Source: Azoarcus sp. KH32C
GTDB taxonomy: Bacteria; Pseudomonadota; Gammaproteobacteria; Burkholderiales; Rhodocyclaceae
DNA: 64,000 bases
Direction: 5' to 3'
Assembly (NCBI RefSeq): GCF_000349945.1
Contig: NC_020516.1
Span: 1,612,001 to 1,676,000, forward strand
The notes under the pieces: model-generated
Database searches by the model: none
The model's input: only the letters and a program-made list of their open reading frames with translations
What the model was told of the DNA's origin: nothing
Made by a program: the position numbers and the translations under genes
Shown: positions 52,446 through 59,726 of the stretch, one piece after another
How positions within the stretch are numbered: the first letter of the stretch is position 1
Layout of the letters: each line of letters starts with the position of its first letter

Positions 52446-54164
52446 ATGCCACTGCACAATGCCGACATCGCTGCGATCTTCGAAGAGATCGCCGATCTGC
52501 TGGAAATCGAGGCTGCCAATCCGTTCCGTATCCGGGCTTACCGGCGCGCGGCGCGCGTCGTGGGGGAACTCGGGCGCGACCTGCGGCAGATGCTGGCCGA
52601 TGGCGAGGATCCGGACTCGTTGCCGGGTATCGGCGCCGATCTGGCAGCCAAGATCCGCGAGATCATCGACACCGGCCACTGTGCGCAGCTCGACCGCCTG
52701 CACCGCGAGCTGCCGCCCGCGATCGCCGAACTGCTGCACATCCAGGGGCTGGGCCCGAAGCGGGTGCGTGCCCTGTGGCACGACCTGGGCGTCCAGACCG
52801 TCGAGCAGCTGTGCCGCGCGGCGCGGGATGGACGCGTCCGCTCGCTTCCCGGATTCGGGGAGAAGACCGAGCACCGCATTCTGGAGGCAACCAAGGCGCA
52901 CCTGAGCCGCGACCCGCGCTTCAAGCTTGCAAGCGCCGGGCAGTATGCGGACGGGATCGTCGCGTACTTGCGCGGCGTCGACGGCGTCGAGCAGGTGGAT
53001 GTGGCGGGGAGCTTTCGCCGGATGCGCGAGACGGTGGGCGACCTCGACGTGCTCGCGATCGCCGCGAACGGCAGCGCCGTGACGGACGCCTTCGTCACCT
53101 ATGACGAGGTGGAGCAGGTGCTCGCCCGCGGGCCGACGCGCGCGAGCGTGGTGCTGCGCTGCGGGCTGCAGGTCGACCTGCGCGTCGTCGCGGCGGAGAG
53201 CTACGGTGCGGCGCTGTGCTACTTCACCGGATCCAAGGCGCACAACATCGCGCTGCGCCGCGGCGCGCTCGAACGCGGCCTGAAGGTCAACGAATACGGC
53301 GTGTTCCGCGGGAACGACCGTATCGCCGGCGACACCGAGGAGTCGGTCTACCGTTCACTGGGTCTCGCCTGGATCCCGCCCGAGTTGCGCGAGGACCGGG
53401 GCGAGATCGAGGCCGCGCGCAAGGGCCGTCTGCCCCGGCTGGTCGAGCGCGAGGACTTGCGCGGCGACCTGCATGCGCACACACGCGCGACCGACGGGCA
53501 CGACAGCCTGCGTGCCATGGCCAAGGCCGCACGCGAGGCGGGACTCGAATATCTCGCGATCACCGAACATTCCCGCCGCCTCGCGATGGCGCACGGGCTC
53601 GATGCCGAGGGGCTGGCGCGTCAGATCGACGAGATCGAGCGACTGAACGGCGAACTCGACGGCATCCGCGTGCTGAAGGGCATCGAGGTCGACATCCTCG
53701 AAGACGGCAGCCTCGACCTGCCGGATTCGATCCTCAGCCGGCTCGACGTGGTGGTCGGGGCGGTGCACTCGCGCTTCGAGCTGTCGCGCGCAAGGCAGAC
53801 CGAGCGGATTCTGCGGGCGATGGACAGCCGCCACTTCTCGCTGCTGGCACATCCGACCGGGCGGGTGCTGGAGACTCGGGAACCCTACGACGTGGACATG
53901 CTGCGCGTGATCCGGCATGCCCGCGAGCGCGGCTGCGCGCTCGAACTCAACGCGCATCCAGCCCGGCTGGACCTGCTGGACACGTGGTGCATGGCGGCCC
54001 GCGACGAGGGGGTTCCGGTGGCGATCAATTCGGATGCGCACAGCGTGCGCGATTTCGCGAATCTGCGCTTCGGTGTCGGTCAGGCGCGGCGCGGCTGGCT
54101 CGAGGCGAAGGACGTGCTGAACACGCGCCCATTGGCGGCGCTGTTGATGTGGCTGGGGCGCTGA
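52446..54164 (+). CDS. polX: DNA polymerase/3'-5' exonuclease PolX
   Basis: A 572-residue family X polymerase with a C-terminal PHP domain. The helix-hairpin-helix region (LPGIGADLAAKIREI, IQGLGPKRVRAL) is followed by the nucleotidyltransferase motif GSFRRMRETVGDLDVLA with the Asp pair and the third Asp in LQVDLRVV. The PHP metal-binding motifs are GDLHAHTRATDG, AITEHS, LKGIEVDIL and NSDAHS. Function is gap-filling repair synthesis with nuclease activity. The groEL gene follows 25 bp later on the same strand. Confidence 0.95.
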   Translation: MPLHNADIAAIFEEIADLLEIEAANPFRIRAYRRAARVVGELGRDLRQMLADGEDPDSLPGIGADLAAKIREIIDTGHCAQLDRLHRELPPAIAELLHIQGLGPKRVRALWHDLGVQTVEQLCRAARDGRVRSLPGFGEKTEHRILEATKAHLSRDPRFKLASAGQYADGIVAYLRGVDGVEQVDVAGSFRRMRETVGDLDVLAIAANGSAVTDAFVTYDEVEQVLARGPTRASVVLRCGLQVDLRVVAAESYGAALCYFTGSKAHNIALRRGALERGLKVNEYGVFRGNDRIAGDTEESVYRSLGLAWIPPELREDRGEIEAARKGRLPRLVEREDLRGDLHAHTRATDGHDSLRAMAKAAREAGLEYLAITEHSRRLAMAHGLDAEGLARQIDEIERLNGELDGIRVLKGIEVDILEDGSLDLPDSILSRLDVVVGAVHSRFELSRARQTERILRAMDSRHFSLLAHPTGRVLETREPYDVDMLRVIRHARERGCALELNAHPARLDLLDTWCMAARDEGVPVAINSDAHSVRDFANLRFGVGQARRGWLEAKDVLNTRPLAALLMWLGR

Positions 54165-54189
54165 GCGCCAATCTTTGGGGGAATGTCTC

Positions 54190-55800
54190 ATGGCGGCGAA
54201 GCAGTTGCTGTTTCACCAGGCGGCGCGGGAGGGCATCGTCCGCGGCATGTCGGTGCTGGTCGATGCGGTGAAGAAAACGCTCGGCCCGCGGGCGCGGACC
54301 GTTCTGCTGGAGCGGCCGTTCGGGCCGCCAATCGTGATCAACTCCGGCGTGGTGGTCGCCCGGGCGATCGAATTGCCCGACCCCTTTGAGAACATGGGGG
54401 TGCAGATGGTCCGTCAGGTCGCGGCGAGGACCTCGGAAGTGGCCGGCGACGGCACGACCACGGCGACGCTGCTCGCAGCGGCGATCGTGCGCGAGGGCAT
54501 GAAATACGTCGCTGCCGGCATGAATCCGATGGATCTCAAGCGGGGCATCGAGAAGGCCGCCGGGCGCGTCGTCGCCGTGCTCCGGGAGATGGCTCGGCCC
54601 TGTGAGACGCGGCACGAAATGGCGCAGGTCGCGGCGATCTCGGCGAACAACGACGAGGCGGTCGGCGCGCTGATCGCCGAGGCGATGGACAAGGTCGGGC
54701 GCGAAGGCGTCGTGACGGTGGAGGACGGTTCGGGACTCGCCAGCGAACTCCAGGTCGTCGAGGGGATACGCTTCGACCGGGGCTATCTGTCCGCGTACTT
54801 CATCAACACCGCCGAGGGCCAGCGCGTCGTGCTCGAGGACGCTTGGGTGCTGGTCTGTGACCACAGGCTGTCGTCGATCGTCGAGCTCGTTCCGATCCTG
54901 GAGAAGGTCGCCGAAACCGGCCGGTCGCTGCTCGTGATCGCCGAGGAGGTCGAAGGCGAGGCCTTGGCCATGCTCGTCGTGAACAGCTTGCGGGGCGTGC
55001 TGAAGCTGTGCGCGGTGAAGGCGCCGGAGTTCGGCGAGCGGCGCGCGGCGATGCTCGAAGACATTGCGACGCTGACCGGGGCGACGGTGATCGCCGAGGC
55101 GCAAGGATTGACGCTGGAGCAGGCCGGGCTCGATCTGCTGGGCAGCGCGAGGCGCGTCGAAGTCGACAAGGACAGCTGTACGCTGGTCGGCGGCGGCGGG
55201 GACAGGGCGCGCATCGAGGCGCGCCTAGCGCTGATCCGCGGCGAACTGGCCCAGGCGGCGAGCGAAGCCGAACGCGAGCCGTTGCGGGTGCGGGCCGCGA
55301 AGCTTGCGGGCGGGGTCGCCGTGGTGAAGGTCGGCGGTGCGACCGAAACCGAGATGAAGGAGCGCCGTGCACGGGTCGAGGACGCATTGCACGCGACGCG
55401 GGCGGCGGTCGCCGAAGGGGTGTTGCCCGGCGGCGGCGTGGCCTTGTTGCGCGCGCGCGCGGCGCTGGAGGATGTCCACGGCGACAACCACGATCAGGAG
55501 TGCGGCATCGGCATCCTGCGGCGGGCGCTCGAAGAGCCGCTGCGCCAGTTGGCCGAGAATGCCGGCGTTGAGCCATCGGTGGTGCTAGACCGCGTGCGGG
55601 CGGGCGAAGGCGCGTTCGGTTTCAATGCCGCCTCGGGTGAGTATGGCGACATGATATCGATGGGCGTCCTTGATCCGTGCAAGGTCACGCGCACCGCATT
55701 GCAGAACGCGGTGTCGGTCGCCGACCTGATCCTGACGACCGACTGCATGGTCGCGACCCGGCCCGAAAGCGATGTGCCGCCGCCGGCGGAGGCGTTTTGA
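54190..55800 (+). CDS. Solo GroEL/Hsp60-type chaperonin
   Basis: 536 residues with chaperonin signatures KTLGPRARTVLL, GDGTTTATLLA, and VEGVLPGGGVALLRA, so the ATPase is intact. No groES lies beside it and it lacks the Gly-Gly-Met tail (ends PPPAEAF). It is therefore a second, divergent chaperonin and not the housekeeping groESL. Divergence is visible as DRARIEARLALIRGELAQAASEAERE in place of the usual I.RI..I. region. It probably needs GroES from elsewhere or works differently. It is downstream of polX in one operon. Confidence 0.92.
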   Translation: MAAKQLLFHQAAREGIVRGMSVLVDAVKKTLGPRARTVLLERPFGPPIVINSGVVVARAIELPDPFENMGVQMVRQVAARTSEVAGDGTTTATLLAAAIVREGMKYVAAGMNPMDLKRGIEKAAGRVVAVLREMARPCETRHEMAQVAAISANNDEAVGALIAEAMDKVGREGVVTVEDGSGLASELQVVEGIRFDRGYLSAYFINTAEGQRVVLEDAWVLVCDHRLSSIVELVPILEKVAETGRSLLVIAEEVEGEALAMLVVNSLRGVLKLCAVKAPEFGERRAAMLEDIATLTGATVIAEAQGLTLEQAGLDLLGSARRVEVDKDSCTLVGGGGDRARIEARLALIRGELAQAASEAEREPLRVRAAKLAGGVAVVKVGGATETEMKERRARVEDALHATRAAVAEGVLPGGGVALLRARAALEDVHGDNHDQECGIGILRRALEEPLRQLAENAGVEPSVVLDRVRAGEGAFGFNAASGEYGDMISMGVLDPCKVTRTALQNAVSVADLILTTDCMVATRPESDVPPPAEAF

Positions 55801-55807
55801 ACGAAGA

Positions 55808-55835
55808 CCGCCCCTGCGCACGACCCGCGGGGCGG
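55808..55835. terminator. Hairpin between convergent groEL-like and BCAM0308-like genes
   Basis: CCGCCCC (55808-55814) pairs with GGGGCGG (55829-55835) in the 45-bp gap between convergent stops. No T-run is present, so termination efficiency is uncertain. Confidence 0.4.
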
Positions 55836-55845
55836 CAGCGCGGGC

Positions 55846-56346
55846 TCAGTGCCAGAAGTAGACCCGCACGAAACATTCGGAGTCGCTGTACTTGAACTCG
55901 AGCAGGCCGCGGTGGGCATGCTGCAGCGCTTCGCCGATGCGACGGGCGAGGTGGACGCCGGTCGTCGTGACGACCAGCGTGCCGTCCTCCTCGTCGATGT
56001 CCATGATGCGTTCGATGGCGTGTTCGCCCCCTTCGGCGTTGGCCTCATGCTCGATCAGGCGCAAGTACTCGTCCTTTTCGGCGGCGCCGAATTCGCCGCC
56101 GATCATGACCACGCCGGCGGGGAACTTGTCGCGTACGCGTTTGCAGGCCGGACACACGCGGGCGTGCGCGTCGGCCGCCGCCGTGCCCTGGCGCCAGCGT
56201 CCGCCGTGGAAGACAGCGCCGCAATCGGGGCAGGCCGCCGGTTCGGCCGGCTTGGCGCGCTCGGCGTAGGGATCGTGGCGGTGTTCCTGGATCAGCCGGT
56301 CGTGCCGTACCGGGTGGGATGAAGTTGCCTTTGAGTGACGGGACAT
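55846..56346 (-). CDS. BCAM0308-family zinc-ribbon protein
   Basis: A 166-residue soluble protein. Two CxxC pairs (ACPDCGAVF and VCPACKRVRDKFPAGVV) form a zinc ribbon, followed by an alpha/beta region (IERIMDIDEEDGTLVVTTTGVHLARRIGEAL). The family takes its name from Burkholderia cenocepacia BCAM0308, which lies in that organism's low-oxygen-activated (lxa) locus. Biochemical function is unknown. The presence of an FNR-type site and hsp20 nearby fits a similar role. Confidence 0.85.
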   Translation of the reverse strand: MSRHSKATSSHPVRHDRLIQEHRHDPYAERAKPAEPAACPDCGAVFHGGRWRQGTAAADAHARVCPACKRVRDKFPAGVVMIGGEFGAAEKDEYLRLIEHEANAEGGEHAIERIMDIDEEDGTLVVTTTGVHLARRIGEALQHAHRGLLEFKYSDSECFVRVYFWH

Positions 56347-56491
56347 GATGACCTCCCCGATCGGTGGCTCCGAATGAGGTACGGAAATCCCTTTTGTTTA
56401 TTTATAGCAAATTCGCGGGGAACAGTCGTTGTCGGGGGCAATCCGCTCGCTCGTTGCTCGCCTATGATGAAACTGGGGACCGGACGATGAA

Positions 56492-57529
56492 ATGCGGATG
56501 ACGATGCAGGGACAAACCGACGAGGACATCGGGATCGCGCTCAAGGTCGCCTTTCTCGGACGTCCGGCTGCCTATCCGGATGGCGTAGGCGAGGTGCGGG
56601 CGGTCGAGACGCACATGTCGTGGGTATTCCTCGCCGACGGCTTCGCCTACAAGCTGAAGAAGCCGGTGTGCTTGCCGTATCGCGATTTCAGTTCGCTCGA
56701 AGCGCGCCGTATCAACAGCGAGGACGAGCTGCGACTCAACCGGCGGCTGTCGCCCGCGGTCTATCTGGGCGTCGTGCCGCTGACGCGCGAGGCGGGGGGC
56801 GGGTTGGCGCTCGGCGGTACCGGGCCGGTAGTCGACTGGCTCGTGAAGATGCGTCGCCTGCCCGAGGCGGCGATGCTGGACCGGCTGATCGGCGAGCATG
56901 CGGTGCCGCGCCCGGCGATCGACGCGCTGGTCGCGAACCTTGCCAGCTTCTACCGCGAGGCGCCGGTCGTCGACTGGGCGCCCGGCGAGTATGTGCGGCG
57001 CCTCGGTGAGCAGGTGCAGGCCAATGCGGACGAGCTGATGGACCCGCGCTACGGGCTGGCGGCGGGACGCGTGCGTGGGGTGCTCGCCGCGCAGCAGGCC
57101 TTCCTGCATCGGGCGGCCGACCGTTTCGAGCAGCGCGTGCGCGAGCGGAGGGTCGTCGAGGGGCATGGCGACCTGCGGCCGGAGCACGTGTGCCTGACCC
57201 CCGAGCCGGCGGTGATCGATTGTCTGGAGTTCAACCGCGAGTTGCGCTTGCTCGATGCCGCGGAAGATTTCTGCTTTCTCGTCCTCGAATGCGAACGCCT
57301 TGGGGACGCGGCCCTGGGAGCCTATCTGCTCGCGGCGTACGCGCGCGCGAGCGGCGATGCACCGGATGCCGGGCTGCTGAGTTTCTACAAGTGCCGGCGG
57401 GCCACGCTCCGCGCCAAGACCGCCGCATGGCATCTGCACGACGAGGCGCTGGCCGACCCGGGCAAGTGGCTGTCGCGGGCATGCGTCTATCTGGACATCG
57501 CGACCCGGCACGCGGCCGCGCTGGGCTGA
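56492..57529 (+). CDS. Aminoglycoside-phosphotransferase-fold kinase-like protein
   Basis: A 345-residue protein of the APH/choline-kinase-like fold, of the kind often fused to a P-loop kinase in other bacteria; here the second domain is absent. The nucleotide-binding Lys region is FAYKLKKPVCLPYRDF, the catalytic loop is VEGHGDLRPEHVCL and the metal Asp is in VIDCLEFN. The substrate is unknown; an antibiotic-resistance role is not implied. Two close ATGs (56492 and 56498) are possible. It converges with prs, 12 bp apart. Confidence 0.82.
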   Translation: MRMTMQGQTDEDIGIALKVAFLGRPAAYPDGVGEVRAVETHMSWVFLADGFAYKLKKPVCLPYRDFSSLEARRINSEDELRLNRRLSPAVYLGVVPLTREAGGGLALGGTGPVVDWLVKMRRLPEAAMLDRLIGEHAVPRPAIDALVANLASFYREAPVVDWAPGEYVRRLGEQVQANADELMDPRYGLAAGRVRGVLAAQQAFLHRAADRFEQRVRERRVVEGHGDLRPEHVCLTPEPAVIDCLEFNRELRLLDAAEDFCFLVLECERLGDAALGAYLLAAYARASGDAPDAGLLSFYKCRRATLRAKTAAWHLHDEALADPGKWLSRACVYLDIATRHAAALG

Positions 57530-57541
57530 GCTCAGGCGCGT

Positions 57542-58528
57542 TCAGGGTTCGAGCAGCGCCGTGATCGAGCCGTTGCCGTTGATCGCCGCGATCGCCGACG
57601 CCACCAGCGGGGCGATGTCGAGCACGACCAGCTTCGACTGCACCAGCGCGGGGCTGAGCCGGAAGGGCGGGATGCTGTTGGTGACCACGACCTGCGCGAG
57701 CGCCGGGTCGGCGAGCACGGTCTCGGCCTTCGCCGAGAACACGCCGTGGGTCGCCGCGGCGTGGACGGCGAGGGCGCCGCGTTCGCGGCACACCTGCGCG
57801 GCGTGCAGCATCGTGGAGCCGGTGCTGATGAGATCGTCGATGATGACGGCGCTGCGGCCTTCGACGTCGCCGACGATCGCACCGCCGCGCATGACTCCGC
57901 CGGCGCGGTGCTTTTCCATGAAGGCGAGGGTGGCCTCCCGCCCCAGCGCTGCCGACAGTCCCTGGCGAAAGCGTTCCGCGCGCTTCACGCCTCCCGCGTC
58001 GGGGGACACGACCACGACCTCGCTTGCGCCGAGTTGCGGGGCGAAGTGGCGGACGAAGAGGGGATTGGCTTCGAGGTGCTCCGTCTGGCAGCGGAAGGCG
58101 TTCTGGAAGGCGGCGAGATTGTGCACGTCGAGCGCCACCACCCGGTCGCAGCCGACGGCCTCGAACATGGCCGCGATGTAGCGGGTGCTGACCGGGTCGC
58201 GCGGCTGTGTCTTTTGTTCCTTGCGTGCATAGCAGAGGTAGGGCAGCACGGCGGTGACGCGCGCGGCCGAGGCGTCGGCGAGCGTGCCGAGGAAGAGCAG
58301 CAGGCGCACGAGCTTGTCGTTGACGCTGCATTGCCGGTCGCCGTGAAGTGGCTGGATCACGAACACGTCCTTGCCGCGCACGCTGCACAGGGGGCGGGCC
58401 TTGTGTTCGCCATCCTCGAAGCCCCGTTCCTCGTGCGGACTCAGGGCGACGCCGAGGGATTGCGCCACGCGCTGACCGAAGTCCTGCGCATTGTCGAGCG
58501 CGAACAGGCAGATGTCGCTTGCGGGCAT
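57542..58528 (-). CDS. Ribose-phosphate pyrophosphokinase (second, stress-cluster paralogue)
   Basis: A 328-residue PRPP synthetase-family protein. It has FEDGEHKARPLCSVRGKDVFVIQ, the ATP loop VLPYLCYARKEQKTQPRDPVSTRYIA, the divalent-cation His in DVHNLAAFQ, and the PRPP loop VIIDDLISTGSTM. Its divergent sequence and its setting beside a phosphoribosyltransferase suggest a specialised paralogue and not the housekeeping prs. It starts 39 bp after the stop of the small upstream gene, in the same operon. Confidence 0.9.
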   Translation of the reverse strand: MPASDICLFALDNAQDFGQRVAQSLGVALSPHEERGFEDGEHKARPLCSVRGKDVFVIQPLHGDRQCSVNDKLVRLLLFLGTLADASAARVTAVLPYLCYARKEQKTQPRDPVSTRYIAAMFEAVGCDRVVALDVHNLAAFQNAFRCQTEHLEANPLFVRHFAPQLGASEVVVVSPDAGGVKRAERFRQGLSAALGREATLAFMEKHRAGGVMRGGAIVGDVEGRSAVIIDDLISTGSTMLHAAQVCRERGALAVHAAATHGVFSAKAETVLADPALAQVVVTNSIPPFRLSPALVQSKLVVLDIAPLVASAIAAINGNGSITALLEP

Positions 58529-58567
58529 GGGGTCCTCCGTGGGTTGGCCTCGGCTGGGTTCCCGTCT

Positions 58568-58852
58568 TCAGTTGTCCTCGGTGCGGGGGACGGACTCTTC
58601 GGCCGGCAGACCGGTTTCCGGGTCGATCCAGTCCGCGATGCCCACCTCTTCCCCCGCTTGCCCGGGGGTTTCGCCGACTTCGATGTCGGTGTCCGCCCCG
58701 CTGAATTCCATGTCCTCGACCGCCTTCATCAGCGTCGCGAAGGGGCCGAATTCCTTGCCGGTTTCCTTGTCCTGCCAGTAGAAGCCGTCGGGCCGTTCGA
58801 TGATGCGCGTGCTGTCGTAGTTGGCCGGCGTCTGCGGGATCGGGGACGTCAT
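58568..58852 (-). CDS. Small acidic hypothetical protein
   Basis: A 94-residue, strongly acidic protein. It contains RPDGFYWQDKETGKEFGPFATLMKAVEDMEF, which looks like a compact conserved module, followed by a disordered acidic tail. I do not recognise a family with known function. Its start overlaps the phosphoribosyltransferase stop by 4 bp, so the two are translated together. Confidence 0.75.
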   Translation of the reverse strand: MTSPIPQTPANYDSTRIIERPDGFYWQDKETGKEFGPFATLMKAVEDMEFSGADTDIEVGETPGQAGEEVGIADWIDPETGLPAEESVPRTEDN

Positions 58853-59526
58853 GGCTCTCTCCTCTCGGCCTTGGATTCTGTCGCGGCGCCCGGCGGACGC
58901 TGCAGTTCGCTCAGCAGGCGTAGCGCTTCGGCGTCCTCGACTTGCGTGAAGTCGCCATAGAAGGCGCTGATGCCGCCGAGGAAGGCCGGTTCGAGCAGGC
59001 ATTCGACCTCGTCGCAGTACCGTGCCAGCAAGTCGACCGTCTCCGGTGGTGCGACCGGCACCGCGACAATGAGTTCGTACGGATGGCGTGCCTTGAGTAC
59101 GTGCAACGCGGCGAGCATCGTCGAGCCGGTGGCGACGCCGTCGTCGACGACGATCACCGAGCGGCCGGCCACCTCCGCCGCCGGCCGCACCGCGCGAAAG
59201 CGCTCGCGCCGCTTCGCGATCTCCTCCGTCTGATGGGCGCGCTCCCGTGCGAGATATGCGTCGTCGACGCCCATCACGCCGCGGGCGAAATCGGAGAGGT
59301 ACACTTCGCCGTCCTCGCCGAGCGCGCCGACGGCCAGTTCGTGCTGGTACGGCGCGCGTAGCTTGCGCGCGAGCACGATATCCAACTCGGCGCCCAGTGC
59401 GCGCGCAAGCACGGCGCCCGTCACGACCCCGCCGCGGGGGATGGCGAGCACGAGCGGGTCCTTGAGGGCGCGCCCCTTGAACCGTTCGGCCAGTTGCAGG
59501 CCTGCGTCTTCACGATCTCTGAACAT
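58849..59526 (-). CDS. Phosphoribosyltransferase-family protein
   Basis: A 225-residue type I PRTase fold: FRDREDAGLQLAERF, LAIPRGGVVTGAVLARAL and the PRPP-binding loop VIVVDDGVATGSTM. This subgroup (sometimes annotated with predicted erythromycin-esterase or dienelactone hydrolase partners) has no assigned base substrate. The ATG at 59526 begins the conserved MFRDRxxAG N-terminus. It sits directly upstream of the small acidic gene and prs, linking PRPP supply and use. Confidence 0.88.
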   Translation of the reverse strand: MFRDREDAGLQLAERFKGRALKDPLVLAIPRGGVVTGAVLARALGAELDIVLARKLRAPYQHELAVGALGEDGEVYLSDFARGVMGVDDAYLARERAHQTEEIAKRRERFRAVRPAAEVAGRSVIVVDDGVATGSTMLAALHVLKARHPYELIVAVPVAPPETVDLLARYCDEVECLLEPAFLGGISAFYGDFTQVEDAEALRLLSELQRPPGAATESKAERREP

Positions 59527-59726
59527 GGTGGTCTGCCTCGTGTATCCGAAGTCCGGCGCAGGAACCCGGCGCCGGCTCCGGCGTCGTCCGCGGGCACGGT
59601 GGCCGGCCTGAGGAAGCGTCGCTTCATCGGTTCGCGCACGTCGTGCATGCGGCGACCATGACATCGTCCGATTTCAAGATAGACAGGAATGCGGGTTCTT
59701 GCCGTGTCTCTTTCCGGCCGAATCTG

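Noticed and set aside
56492..57529. Aminoglycoside resistance gene
   Set aside because: Shares only the kinase fold; lacks features of a specific resistance family and sits in a stress cluster.
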